In this document: positions 1-12,690 of the stretch, in pieces
Layout: each line of letters opens with the position of its first letter
Numbering within the stretch: the stretch's first letter is position 1
Assembly: GCF_958979055.1 (NCBI RefSeq)
Contig: NC_084897.1
Coordinates: 21,873,628 to 21,937,627, forward strand
Source of the DNA: Alnus glutinosa
Taxonomy: Eukaryota; Streptophyta; Magnoliopsida; Fagales; Betulaceae
Direction: 5' to 3'
DNA length: 64,000 nucleotides
Translations under genes and position numbers: made by a program
Notes under the pieces: generated by a model
Told to the model about the DNA's origin: nothing
What the model saw: only the letters and a program-made list of their open reading frames with translations
Database searches by the model: none

Positions 1-71
1 AATTAATGCATGAGAGGTGAGGAATTGAAGGTTAAGGCTTGGAAATCGATCATTTGAGGCGGCCTGCGTAC

Positions 72-329
72 CTTTTTAGCACCATCTATGAGAACCGGAC
101 TGCAAAGAAGAAGAAAAAGCTCCTTCTTCGTAGCATACGTCAAAGGGGTGAGCAACCTTGAGACAACATCCTCGTAATCGGCCGGCAAGAACCTCTCCCA
201 AACAACATCGGACGCTGCCGCCGAACGAAAGGTGGACGACACCATCGAAGATCTGCATGCGTCCAGTGGAGAAGTGTTAGCAAGAATTGCGGATACACAG
301 TCTCCTGGCAACATCTCTATCCCTTCCAT
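72..329 (-). CDS. F-box protein PP2-B-like, first exon (gene runs off the left edge)
   Basis: The first 86 residues read as an F-box followed by the start of a PP2-B (phloem protein 2) type protein. Residues about 6-50 hold the F-box (LPGDCVSAILANTSPLDAC..., VWERFLP). The later KKELFLLLCSPVLIDGAKK stretch is the usual link to the lectin-like PP2 domain. The exon ends at AAG followed by a GTACGC donor just below position 72, so the ATG at 329 is the start and the PP2 domain must lie in exons outside the window. Members of this family act as substrate adaptors of SCF ubiquitin ligases and may bind glycans. The first exon looks intact. Nothing can be said about the rest of the gene. Confidence 0.85.
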
Positions 330-697
330 CGTGATCTGGGTCTTCGGTCTCTTCTCTTAATTTGCCTCTGAAATTAATTATCTTTGACGATCGATACATT
401 CATTCATTATATATATATATATACCCGGAAGCTTCAACTTTATAGACGCGTTGAATAGATTTGCTCTAATTAGATAACAAGTTGTCAATATTTTATTCTA
501 AATCCAGTTCCAGTAGTGAGACAGAAGGCTCGTTCGTTCGCATTCCCGTCTGAATTAATGAGATAGCGATCGGACCTTGTTCACACTCTCATTTGGACAG
601 GGTGTGACCAATCGAGCCTATCGGGAGGTTGACCTGAGATATCTGGTCGCATTCCACGTCCTGATATATATTATTTAAATTACAGTTTTTAATCAAT
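330..697. other. Upstream region of the F-box gene
   Basis: No gene is visible. The stretch holds the presumed promoter and leader of the minus-strand F-box gene and a short (AT)n run near 407-421. It ends where the homology of the large tandem duplication begins. Confidence 0.5.
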
Positions 698-2715
698 AAT
701 CAATTTCAGTTTTATCAAAGTTTGAATTGTTTGGATTTTTTTATTTATTTTTCATTAAATAAAACGTAAAAGCTTCTGCACGTTTCTTTTTATTTCGCTA
801 TTCACAATGTCAATTTGATATATATATCTATCTATGAAGTCAAATTTGGCATAGCAAGTAGCTTGTGTGTTTGATCATGTCACCACCGGCCAATCGAGCC
901 AGTTGGAATTATGATAAATTATTTATAAGACTGAATACATTTTGAAATGGCACATCGTAAATATATTTTGAAAGAAGTGAAATGTGTAATCGAGAAAAAG
1001 ATTGATTTCAAATGAGGTAAAACTCGATTAGAGTGAACTCAAAGAAAAAATGAGAAAGAGTTAATTTTGCAAGGAGGCACACTCGACTGAAGTGGAGGGA
1101 ACATAAAGAAAAAATGAGTTGAGAGAGAATCGTTAAATAGAAGGCACAATGACTTGTAGCAAGTGGCTACTCTGCGGTCTGACTTATAGAATATGGACGA
1201 AAGATTAGAAGGGTCACGTTGTTCACGTATCACATACGTACGAAAAAGATACCGTTATTGAAGAAACTTCACGTCATGGCCTAACATCATTTTTAGTCCA
1301 GACCGAATAAGTGGTTGGACAATCCAACTTTTATTTAATCATGTAAATTATATTTGCCTACCTAAATTCTCTTACATTCGAGTAAATAATTATAGACGAG
1401 CATAATCTATTATGAATCTACACCGATGCCAATCGGAGGGTCCAGTCCAGCAAATAGCGCCAATTGATTAAAAGTTATCAACTACAGCAAACAGATGGCG
1501 CAACCCACCCACCCACACAAGTTGCAAGCAATTAATCTACCACTTGCAAAACATAAGGCCAAAGAGATATGAGAAAAATCTTCAGATAAATCTGTCCTTG
1601 GCGCCATAAATGCTTCAATTCTGTTGGCTTGAGTGTTGTCTTGACTAGAAGTCAATTTCTAAATCGTATCAACTTGGGGTGTATTTTTTTTAATTCTCTC
1701 TAATATTTTGGACACCATTAATATATTCCATCATCCCTTCAGTTTTAAGTTTTGCAAAACGTTGGGCTTTGGCCCTTGGGTTATGAAATATAGAGCATAT
1801 GCCAATAAATGAAGTCCACCAAAACGCCAAAACCGCTAAGAAAAAAAAGGGCTTTGGCCCTTGGGTTATGAAGTATAGGAGGTGATGCCGTGCTCATGGC
1901 AGTTGGGTGGTTCCGTCACTCTTGGCCTTTGGAGTGGTCTCGCTACTCTAAGGCTAATCTTCAATTTTTATTTATTTATTTTTTTTTTTAAGGCCTTTTG
2001 GTGGTGGCTGGAGATGGCTGAATTATCTCCCAGGGTTATAGAGTGGCTGGCTACTCATTTTTTAATTTTCCTTTTTTTTTTCTTTTTTTTTTTTTCATAC
2101 AACGTGGTATTGAAATTATAAGTATCATACGTGATACGTGGCTCATGGCAATCGAAATAGGTGTCGGTATTTTAAGGTTGGTGACGTAGAGGTCCGTTAA
2201 AAAAATAGACAGAGGACTAAGAGAAGTATCAACTGAGAATATACATTACAGATAGGTACAACCTGTGACGCTTTTTAAAACCGATACTATAATTTAATTT
2301 AGGACCTAACTATATGTACCTTTGAGCCATTTAACACATATTTAGGAACATATAAAATATTAGACCAATGTTGACAATGTTTTACAAGATTCGTAAATTC
2401 GACAAGAATTCAACATGAAATTCGTGGTTAGGATTGATGGCCTAACTTGTTTAATTAAATTAAACCCGTTTAATTTAATGAATTGAGTTAGAATTAATTT
2501 ATATAATCTTATATACATGCCTCGATGCGATTCGAACCTAACCCACAACATTTAAAATTAATAATTTTTATATCATCCACAAATCTGACTTGAAATCGGT
2601 TAATATTAATTTATATAATTTTATACTATGCCTTGACAAGACTGAAACTGAAAGAATTGCCGGATCAACCTTAACCATAAAGATTTACTCTTCGGCGCCT
2701 TATCTCTCTCTTTCT
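698..2715. other. Non-coding 5' flank of unit A
   Basis: No gene is visible. The region holds poly-T runs (about 1978-1990 and 2070-2095) and an AT-rich stretch near 2280-2640. The copy at 6589-8770 carries about 100 bp (around 6807-6905) that is absent here. Two GGGCTTTGGCCCTTGGGTTA stretches near 1766 and 1849 form a local repeat, also present in unit B. Confidence 0.55.
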
Positions 2716-2861
2716 GGGTATAGAGGGAGAGAAGTGTGAAGAAGGGGACATGGAAATGGCGGGTTTAAGGATGTGGGTCATGGCCATGGATGGAAGAGAG
2801 GGGCAACCTTGAAATGGGTAACTCGGGAATGAGAGAATGGGAGTGGAAAATTGAGACCAAC
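2716..2861 (-). other. Micro-inversion covering the start region of the TPR pseudogene
   Basis: Read on the minus strand, this 146-bp block matches 8770-8915 of the intact copy. That block covers the leader, the ATG and the first transit-peptide residues (MAMTHILKPAIS here, MAVTHILKPAIS there). Flanking sequence on both sides stays colinear on the plus strand. The block was therefore flipped in place, which removes the start codon from the sense strand of this copy. Confidence 0.92.
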
Positions 2862-4433
2862 CTCCATTTCCATTCAAAACGCACACTGGCTCACACTTCT
2901 TCACCACCCATCTTTCAAGAATTCATAGCCACCAAACCCCACCGCCAACACTATCCAGAAGATTGTTCCTTCCTTCAGTTTCTGGAATCTGGGACGCCTT
3001 AACTGGGGATAACAATGCCCGCGAAGCCGTTTCTGCCATTCGACGTGGAATGCCACTCTTTCGGCAGGTATACTAGCTTCATCATGTACTTAATTAATTA
3101 CACATGTTAGTTCTCACTTTCTTCTCTACTTTGCTTTATAATTAGTTTTGGCTTGTGTAATTTGGAGTGTTTGTTATTGTTAAGGGTGATGTGCCAGGTT
3201 CTTTGGTGGAATTCGATAAGGCAATTGAGTTGGATCCTCGTCAAAAGGCATGTAGGTTATAGGGAAGTTTTGATAACGGATCTTTGTGATTTGGATATAT
3301 TATCTGTTGAATTAGATTAGATTGAATTGGTGATGGTTGTTCTCAGATCTTTGGCAAAGGGGGCTGTCATTATACTATCTTGATAGGTATTTATTCTTTA
3401 CTGGTCCTGTTTTCTTTGTGCCTTTGTTTGGTTACTGAGAATACTTTGGCAAAGAAAATACAAGCAAAATTTTTAACTTGGAGAAAATCGCTATTTCGAG
3501 TAAAGAGGAAAACTCTGCTCAATTTTCCATAGGTTTGAAGAAGGGGCAGAGCAATTCCGGTTAGATGTTGCACATAATCCAAATGACACAGAGGAATCCA
3601 TATGGTGCTTTCTTTGTGAAGCCCAATTATGTGGGGTTGACGAAGCAAGGAAACAGTTTCTTGAGGTAAGTTTGTTGTTAAAGAAGCAACATCATCATTG
3701 ACTCTATTGAAATATAAAAAGATTAACTTAGTTATTCATCCAGAAAAAAAAATTACCAAATTTAGGCGGCCCACACGCCTTGATTTTGAGTACTTAACTC
3801 GCCAGCCACCAACCGATGGAGATTTCCCTGTGCATGAGACATGATGCAAAAAAATGTATTTATGTGCCTGCATATGCATAAATTGATTTGGTGATCCCCA
3901 ACCTGACGAAGTAGTTTACATTATGATTATGCATACACTTCGATTACTAATGGGCATCTGTAGGTAAAGGACCTGGTATCCTGAACAAAGTTACTTAATT
4001 AGTGGGATTTTATGGTTCTGTCTATTTAGAGTATAATGGCATCCTTTTTCTGTCTCCAAGTGGTAACTGTGCAAAGAATAATAATGTTCATGTAATCACT
4101 TAATAATTGAATGCAGGTTGGCAAAGATCCACGACCCATCATGTGGGAAGCCTATAACATGTTTAAAAATGGCGGGGATCCTAAATAGGTTTGATTTAAT
4201 GCTTCTGACCTAAAAGTCTTGAGTTTTTTCCTGTTTCTTTTGTCATTTGAACTGGGCACATGTTGATTTCAAGAGCTACCATATAAGAGCAGTATGGTTG
4301 CATATAATTCCAAGAACTTCATCTGATTGTAAATTTTGGTTTTACTGCATAGCTTGTTGCTGCATTTTCAAATGGCAGGGAGAATGAGTATTTCTATGCT
4401 TCTCTGTATGCTGGGCTTTATTACGAATCCGAG
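2862..4433 (+). pseudogene. Decayed duplicate of the chloroplast-type TPR gene
   Basis: Six exon remnants match exons 1-6 of the intact copy at 8845-12131: about 2862-3067 (end of exon 1), 3185-3251, 3347-3386, 3533-3665, 4117-4188 and 4353-4433. Splice signals are largely kept. Three lesions are visible. The start codon lies in an inverted block upstream. The last codon of exon 5, AAG in the intact copy, is TAG at 4186-4188. Exons 7 and 8 are absent because the homology jumps at about 5681 to sequence that lies past the gene in the other copy. A normal protein cannot be made. A transcript is still possible, since many introns could splice. Confidence is high because the intact copy is nearby for comparison. 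Confidence 0.9.
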
Positions 4434-5680
4434 GTTTGTTCTCGGCTTCTTAACCTTCTAATTTGGGCTTTTTGTTCAGTTATGTTTCTTAAACATACCA
4501 AATTGAGTTCTCGCAAACTCCTTGAAAGAATGCAAATCATTAAAGAGCAGCTCGACCACACTTCATTTACAGATGCACCACAAGTAGACAACTGGCTTCT
4601 TTGTTTATATGGAAAAGCAATACTCACAACTCTTGCATGGACATGCTGTGGGCGATATGTAGTAAAAATATAATGCATAACTTGTCAATATAACTTGTGG
4701 GAATCCCATTTTCATGCTTAATGCTTATATTTTAGATTATGGGTTCAACTAGTTGGATGTTGTGTCTCTTTGCCTCAAAGGGAAAAATATGAGTTGATGA
4801 CAGGGACTTCTAATAACGAAGTTGAAATATGCTCAGTAGCAGGAGGTTTTTGCTTTCAAAGCCCTAATTCTTTTTGCGTTGTCAACAACATTGCTTTTTC
4901 AACTTTTTTCTTTTTAAAGAGATTTCAAAACCAAACAAAAAGCCAGATTTTACTGAGTGGTGTCTACTTATCTTGCCATTGGAGTAAAACCATTTATATC
5001 TCATTTTTGCCCATTGTTTAAGGGGATGTTAGTATGCAAATGAACTCCTTAGGTTTGTTCTGCAAACTTTCAGGAATGAGTTCCTTTATCCTTTGAAAGA
5101 AACTCCATGTCAACTGATGTGAACTGTCACTATTAAGATACTTAAGGAGAAGATGTTACTATTAAGATACTTAAGGAGAAGATGTTTCACCTTACATCAT
5201 TTCGGCCTTCCTCAGTGGCCTAAGTTCATTCATTTATCTGTTATACCCGTTAGTCAATGTTAGGAAAGTATATCAAGGAGGGTGAACTAAGTTGGTAAAG
5301 TGTAGGCTTCTTGGAAGTATTAATCTACCATTCATACTTTCGCAGGGAAAAATATGTTTATTGAAGGAGAATGGGGGGATTTTTAGAAGAATATTTCTTG
5401 CATGTCAAGAGTTTATCTTTGCTTGTTATTTTAGCACATATGAGGATCTGCTGTCATGTACATCTTTTATTACCAGTTTCTGGTGATAACTCGTGTTTAC
5501 CAGTTGTTGTTATAACTCTGGTGTAAAGAAATTATCCCATTTCCATTTGGTAAGTGGAAGTCCTTCCATTCTCTCTAACCTTGGTGTTTTGACATTACTG
5601 ATAAAAGAGTAAATTGAGATATCGTGTAGCATGCTTGGTTACTGATGAACTCATTGACAACCTTTATAAGGAAAATGGAC
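4434..5680. other. Intron 6 remnant of the TPR pseudogene
   Basis: This stretch matches intron 6 of the intact copy. Here only, a 29-bp segment (TATTAAGATACTTAAGGAGA and the next nine bases) is present twice in tandem at 5131-5188. No other gene is visible. Confidence 0.7.
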
Positions 5681-6588
5681 TCATTGTCCCGTCGCTGATT
5701 GGTCAATCAAGATCATGACTTGCCACATTAAATGCGGATCAACTTGGATCAAATCGCCACTCTACCACATTAAATGTGTGTCACACCGTTGCTCAGTCGA
5801 TCGAGATCACCAACCCCAAATCTCAACTGTTCATTTTCCCGCACGAAAATATTTTTTACAGGTGGTATGACTCTCTCAGTCGATCTAGCCCTCTCCTCAG
5901 TCGATCAAGACTTTTGCAAAAACTTGGAAATTCTGAGTTTCGATTCTAATTTTTGGTCCTTTTTTCATGCTCAAGTTTATCATTCTTGATGTGTAGAAAT
6001 TTAATATTTTATCTCAATATTTCTACGCTTCTAATTTTCAAATTCCTTTATTTTTCTCAGGTGTTACACCAATAATAGCTTATTTCTTTTTTCAATGAAT
6101 AGCTATTCCGCATGGCCCAACTTAGTCAAGGAAAATTTGGGGTCTAGAGAAGCAGGAAAAGTGTTTATTTTTCAGATGAAGTTTTTTGTTTTGCATATAT
6201 TTTCCTAATGATTATAATCTAAGCTTTGTTTGTACGCGTGCTTCGTGGACTACACGACAATGCAATAACTCAGATTCAAACACCGAAATCAAATAATTTG
6301 TCTCCTCAACTCAACTTACATATAATTTTGGAATTTATGTACATGAAAGTTATAATCAAAGGGTAATTAAGAGTAACTTGCAGCAAAATGCTAGGTAACA
6401 AGTGTGTTAAAAAAAAAAATTACATGCGCAGTAGAATTTTGACAGCAATTTGAGTGTCTATTGTGCCATTATTAATTGACAACGACCTCAATCATTTTTT
6501 CTAGTAAGCTTTCACGTCGCTTAATCCTATTTTAACAGTTCTTGATCGAGCTTAAAGCATCAGTTTGAGCATTATACGTACCTTTTTA
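5681..6588. other. 3' flank of unit A, fused directly to intron 6
   Basis: Homologous to about 13719-14620. The repeated CAGTCGATC / TCAATCAAGATCA words suggest an old repetitive element, but I cannot assign a family. No gene is visible. Confidence 0.6.
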
Positions 6589-7936
6589 TCAATTTCAGTT
6601 TTATCAAAGTTTGAATTATTTGGATTTTTTTTAATTTTTTTTTTCATTAAATAAAACGTAAAAGACTCTGCACGTTTCTTTTTCTTTCGCTATCCACAAT
6701 GTCAATTTGATTGGATATATATATACACGAAGTGAAACTTGGCATAACAAGTAGCTTGTGTGTTTGATCATGTCACCACTGGCCGATCTAGCCAGTTGGG
6801 TTTTTTGACTTGAACGGAACAGCTAGCTTCAGCTCACTAGCAAACAACTGTTTTACTAGCCAAATTATCAACGCATCAAATCATAATTATTTGTCTGAAA
6901 CTATTTAGATAAGTAATTATGATAAATTATTTATAAGACCGAATACATTTTGAAAGAAATGAAATGTGTAATCGAGAAAGAGACTGATTTCGAAGGAGGT
7001 AGAACTCGATTAGAGTGAACTTAAAGAAAAAATAAGAAAGAGCTGATTTTGCAAGGAGGCACACTGGACTGAAGTGGATGGAACATAAAAAAAAAATGAG
7101 TTGGGAGAGGATCGTTAAAGAGAAGGCACAGTGACTTGTAGCGAGTGGCTACTCTGCGATCTAACTTATAGAATATGGACGGGAGATTGGAAGGGTCACG
7201 TTACTCACGTCTCACGTACGTACAAGAAAGATACCGCGATTGAATAAACTTCACGCCATGGCCTGGCATCATTTTTAATTCAGTCCGAATAAGTGACTGG
7301 ACAATCCAACTTTTATTTGATCATGTAGATTCTATTTACCTACTTAAATTCGGATCAATAATTATAGACTATCATAACCTATTATAAATCTACATCAATG
7401 CCAAACGGAGGTTCCAGTCCAGCAAATAGCACCAATTGATTAGAAGTTATCAACTACAGCAAACAGATAGCGCAACCCACCCACCCACCCAAGTTGCAAG
7501 CAATTAATCTACCACTTGCAAAACATAAGGCCAAAGAGATATGAGAAAAATCTTCAGATAAATCTATCCTTGGCGCCATAAATGCTTCAATTCTGTTGGC
7601 TTGAGTGTTGTCTTGACTAGAAGTCAATTTCTAAATCGTATCAACTTGGGGTGTATTTTTTTAATTCTCTCTAATATTTTGGACACCATTAATAGCAAAA
7701 CGTTGGGCTTTGGCCCTTGGGTTATGAAATATAGAGCACATGCCCCTAAATGAAGTCCACCAAAACGCCAAAACCGCTCAGAAAAAAAAAAGGGCTTTGG
7801 CCCTTTGGCTATGAAGTGTAGAGCATATGCCATGAGGTGATGCCGTGGTAAATCCTACGGCATCACCTCATGGCACTTGGGTGGTTCCGCCACTCTTGGC
7901 CTTTGAAATGGTTTCGCAACTTTAAGGCCAATTTTC

Positions 7937-7968
<32 letters not shown>

Positions 7969-8844
7969 CCTTTTGGTGGTGGCTGAATTATCTCCAAGAG
8001 CCATAGGGTTGGCTACTCAATTTTTTTTTGTTTTTTTTTTTTTGTTTTTTTCAAAAATAAAAAAATAAAGAAAAAGAAAAACTTTTTTTTTTTTTTATAA
8101 AGAAATATAAAAAAAATTAAGGTATATTTTTTTTCTCATACTACGTGGCATTGAAATCATAAGTATTATATATGATACGTGGCTCGTGGCAACCGTGACA
8201 AAGTGTTGGCATTTTAAGGTTGGTGACGGGGAGGTCCGTTAAAAAAATGAACGGAAGACTAAGAGAAGTACCAACTGAGAATATCCATTACAGATAGGTA
8301 TCACCTGTGATGCTTTTTTGAAACCGAGACGACAATTTGATTTAGGGCCTAATTACGTGTACCTTTGAGCCATTTAACCCATATTTGAGAACATATGAAA
8401 TATTGGACCAATGTTGATAATTTTTTACAAGATTCGTAAATTCGACAAGAATCTAACATGAAATTAGTGGTTAAGATTAATGGCCTAACTTGTTCAATTA
8501 AATTGGATCCGTTTAATTTAATGAATTGAGTTAGGGTTGATTTATATAGTCTTATATACATGCCTTAATACGACTTGAACCCGAAACATAACATTTAGAG
8601 GTAACAATTTTTATATAACCGGCGAATCTGACACAAATTTAGTTAAAATTAATTTATATAATTTTATACCTTGCCTTGCCACGACCGAAACCGAAAGAAT
8701 TGCCTGATCAACCCAAACCATAAAGAGTTATTCTTTGGCGCCTTATCTCTCTCTCTTTCTCTCTCTAACCGTTGGTCTCAATTTTACACCCCCATTCTGT
8801 CACTCCCGAGTTACCCATTTCAAGGTTGCCCCTCTCTTCCATCC
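6589..8844. other. 5' flank of the intact TPR gene
   Basis: No gene is visible. The region holds the presumed promoter and leader, long poly-T runs near 7938-7964 and 8020-8120, and a strong inverted repeat at 7828-7875 listed separately. A CT-rich leader (8744-8766) lies just ahead of the start codon. Confidence 0.5.
7828..7875. repeat. Perfect inverted repeat, 19-bp arms
   Basis: The arm GCCATGAGGTGATGCCGT (7829-7846) is followed after a 10-base loop by its exact complement (7857-7874). The flanking T/A pair extends it to 19 bp. The matching place in unit A (about 1880-1903) holds only parts of it. Confidence 0.85.
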
Positions 8845-9864
8845 ATGGCCGTGACCCACATCCTTAAACCCGCCATTTCCATGTCCCCTTCTTCACACTT
8901 CACTCCCTCTATACCCTCACCTCCATTTCCATTCAAAACGCACACTGGCTCACACTTCTTCACCACCCATCATTCAAGAATTCATAGCCACCAAACCCCA
9001 CCGCCAACACTATCCAGAAGATTGTTCCTTCCTTCAGTTTCTGGAATCTGGGACGCCTTAACTGGGGGTAACAATGCCCGCGAAGCCGTTTCTGCCATTC
9101 GACGTGGAATGCTACTCTTTCGGCAGGTATACTAGCTACATCATGTACTTAATTACACATGTTGGTTCTCACTTTCTTTCTCTACTTTGTTTTATAATTA
9201 GTTTTGGTTTGTGTAATTTGGAGTGTTTGTTATTGTTAAGGGTGATGTGCCAGGTTCTTTGGTGGAATTCGATAAGGCAATTGAGTTGGATCCTCGTCAA
9301 AAGGCATGTAGGTTATAGGGAAGTTTAGATAACGGATCTTTGTGATTTAGATATATTATCTGTTGAATTAGATTAGATTGAATTGGTGATGGTTGTTGTC
9401 AGATCTTTGGCAAAGGGGGCTGTCATTATACTATCTTGATAGGTATTAATTCTTTACTGGTCCTATTTTCTTTGTGCCTTTGTTTGGTTACTGAGAATAC
9501 TTTGGCAAAGAAAATACAAGCAGAATTTTGAACTTAGAGAAAATCGCTATTTCTAGTAAAGAGACATAAACAAGATAAAACATGAAGCTCAAAATGTTGT
9601 GAGGAGATTGAAGCGGGTTTCTCTTTTCCATAGGTTTGAAGAAGGGGCAGAGCAATTCCGGTTAGATGTTGCACAGAATCCAAATGACACAGAGGAATCC
9701 ATATGGTGCTTTCTTTGTGAAGCTCAATTATGTGGAGTTGACGAAGCAAGGAAAAAGTTTCTTGAGGTAAGTTTGTTGTTAAAGAAGGAACATCATCATT
9801 GACTCTATTGAAATATAAAAAAGTTTAACTTAGTTATTCATCCAGAGAAAAAATAATAATAATA

Positions 9865-9897
<33 letters not shown>

Positions 9898-12131
9898 TAC
9901 CAAATTTAGGCGACCCACACACCTTGATTTTGAGTACTTAACTCGCCAGCCAACCAACCGATGGATATTTCCCTGTGCATGAGACATGATGCAAAAAAAA
10001 TGTATTTATGTGCCTACATATGCATAAATTGATTTGGTGATCCCCAACCTGACGAAGTAGTTTACATTATGATTATGCATACACTTCGATTACTAATGGG
10101 CATCTGTAGGTAAAGGACCTGGTATCCTGAACAAAGTTACTTAATTAGTGGGATTTTATGGTTCTGTCTATTTAGAGTATAATGGCATCCTATTTCTGTC
10201 TCCAAGTGCTAACTGTGGAAAGAATAATAATGTTCATTTAATCTCTTAATAACTGAATGCAGGTTGGCAAAGATCCACGGCCCATCATGCGGGAAGCCTA
10301 TAACATGTTTAAAAATGGCGGGGATCCTAAAAAGGTTTGATTTAATACTTCTGACCTAAAAGTCTTTAGTTTTTTCCTGTTTCTTTTGTCATTTGAACTG
10401 GGCACATGTTGATTTCAAGAGCTACCATATAAGAGCAGTATGGTTGCATATAATTCCAAGAACTTCATCTGATTGTAAATTTTGGTTTTACTGCATAGCT
10501 TGTTGCTGCATTTTCAAATGGCAGGGAGAATGAGTATTTCTATGCTTCTCTGTATGCTGGGCTTTATTACGAATCCGAGGTTTGTTCTCGGCTTCTTAAC
10601 CTTTTAATTTGGGCTTTTTGTTCAGTTATGTTTCTTAAACATACCAAATTGAGTTCTTGCAAACTCCTTGAAAGAATGCAAATCATTAAAGAGGAGCTCG
10701 ACCACACTTCATTTACAGATGCACCACAAGTAGACAACTGGCTTCTTTGTTTATATGGAAAAGCAATACTCACAACTCTTGCATGGACATGCTGTGGGCG
10801 ATATGTAGTAAAAATATAATGCATAACTTGTCAATATAACTTGTGGGAATCCCATTTTCATGCTTAATGCTTATATTTTAGATTATGGGTTCAACTAGTT
10901 GGATGTTGTGTCTCTTTGCCTCAAAGGGAAAAATATGAGTTGATGACAGAGACTTCTAATAATGAAGTTGAAATATGCTCAGTAGCAGGAGGTTTTTGCT
11001 TTCAAAGCCCTAATTCTTTTTGCCTTGTCAACATCATTGCTTTTTCAACTTTTTTCTTTTTAAAGAGATTTCAAAACCAAACAAAAAGCCAGATTTTACT
11101 GAGTGGTGTCTACTTATCTTGCCATTGGAGTAAAACCATCTATATCTCATTTTTGTTCATTGTTTAAGGGGATGTTAGTATGCAAATGAACTCCTTAGGT
11201 TTGTTCTGCAAACTTTCAGGAATGAGTTCCTTTATCCTTTAAAAGAAACTCCATGTCAACTGATGTGAACTGTCACTATTAAGATACTTAAGGAGAAGAT
11301 GTTTCACCTTACATCATTTCAGCCTTCCTCAGTGGCCTAAGTTCATTCATTTATCTGTTATACCCGTTAGTCAATGGTAGGAAAGTATATCGAGGAGGGT
11401 GAACTAAGTTGGCAAAGTGTAGGCTTCTTTGAAGTATTAATCTACCGTACATACTTTCGTCAGGGAAAAATATGTTTATTGAAGGAGAATGGGGGGATTT
11501 TTAGAAGAATATTTCTTGCATGTCAAGAGTTTGTCTTTGCTTGTTATTTTAGCACATATGAGGATCTGCTGTCATGTACATCTTTTATTACCAGTTTCTG
11601 GTGATAACTCTTGTGTTTACCAGTTCTTGTTATAACTCTGGTGTAAAGAAATTATCCCATTTCCATTTGGTAAGTGGAAGTCCTTCCATTCTCTCTAACC
11701 TTGGTGTTTTGACATTACTGATAAAAGAGTAAATTGAGATATCGTGTAGCATGCTTGGTTACTGATGAACTCATTGACAACCTTTTTAAGGAAAATGGAC
11801 TGATGTTATCTTTTGATTAGGGGTGAATGCTTGGAAGCTTACTTGCAGATCTTATCTCATCTTAAGCTCAATAATATTCATGGATATTTGACCATAGTCA
11901 AGCAACTTATTTCTGTGCAGAAAAAAACTGATGCAGCCAAGCTTCGTATACTTGCTGCATGGCAGTCTCCTTATGGACAGAGGTCTGTATTCATAAAATG
12001 CCAACATTTCTCAGTAATGCAACAATACAGTGAGATAATCTAATAGCGAGCCCTTCCATTTCAGGTCTGATGATTATATGGCTTCACTTGCCAGGGTTCA
12101 CTGTCTTTGTCGAAATTGGAGTTCAAACTAA
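8845..12131 (+). CDS. Chloroplast-type TPR protein, intact copy (8 exons, 267 aa)
   Basis: Coding exons: 8845-9126, 9241-9307, 9403-9442, 9634-9766, 10263-10334, 10499-10579, 11921-11982 and 12065-12131. They sum to 804 nt with consistent phases. The ATG at 8845 is chosen because the N-terminus from there is rich in Ser, Thr, His and Pro with few acidic residues, like a chloroplast transit peptide. Residues about 84-150 carry tetratricopeptide-like helices (GDVPGSLVEFDKAIELDP, then a YLWQRGLSLYYLD-type helix encoded across exons 2-3). The C-terminus ends VHCLCRNWSSN. The protein resembles uncharacterised plant plastid TPR proteins. TPRs bind partner proteins, but no partner can be named. Exon 7 lies far from exon 6, with intron 6 about 1.3 kb. 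Function is unknown and the family call is by eye. Confidence 0.82.
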
Positions 12132-12690
12132 AATATTTGGCTCATGCTTGGAGTTGCTTTTTTCACCACTTTGGCTGCTCTCGTAACAAATATTTAGACA
12201 AGGTCAAAATATTATTAATATTAAGGCTTTGTTGAGGTGAGTTGAGTCAGCTGTTAAGACAATCTATTTATAATTGTTTTTACATATTTCCATTTCAAAT
12301 GTAAAATTTCTTTTGCCTTCTTTACCTAGAACTGGAGTACCACAGGAGAATCTATCCATGCAGGACAGATCATATATGGATGCAACTGGCTTCCTGCAGA
12401 ATTTTCATGTTGTTAGAAGCCTGCGAAGGAATTGCATTGCAAGATCTATTTTTTTTTAGTAACTGTTTGCCCCAGCTGTTACAGATACTTTACATTAGAA
12501 TCATAGATTTTACATTGTCTTTCTAGTGTTTTTATTTCTTTTTTTGGGCAGTTTCTAGTTGCAGTAGACAAATGCATTATTCCTATAATCATGTTAAGAT
12601 GGTTTAGCATACGGTTTTTCGACAATTGCTTGCAATATAAGCTAATAAATTTGTTTCACAAGTTTTTATGCCCCAATAACTCTAAAATGA
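12132..12690. other. 3' region of the TPR gene
   Basis: Presumed 3' UTR and downstream DNA. The open stretch at 12274-12459 has no recognisable protein and is read as untranslated. No other gene is seen. Confidence 0.45.

Larger units (their letters stand above)
698..6588 (+). repeat. Tandem duplication, unit A (upstream copy)
   Basis: From about 698 the sequence matches 6589 onward almost base for base, including non-coding DNA. Example: the shared ACAAGTTGCAAGCAATTAAT stretch near 1517 and 7490. Unit A contains the decayed TPR gene. Its 3' flank (5686-6588) matches 13719-14620. The join to unit B is at about 6588, where TACGTACCTTTT, which ends unit B at about 14626, runs straight into the ATCAATTTCAG that begins unit A. 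This is a head-to-tail duplication made before both copies accumulated indels. Confidence 0.9.

Noticed and set aside
8671-8844. Upstream extension of the TPR protein to an earlier Met
   Set aside because: The extra 58 residues come from leader-like CT-rich DNA, and the Met at 8845 starts a normal transit peptide.
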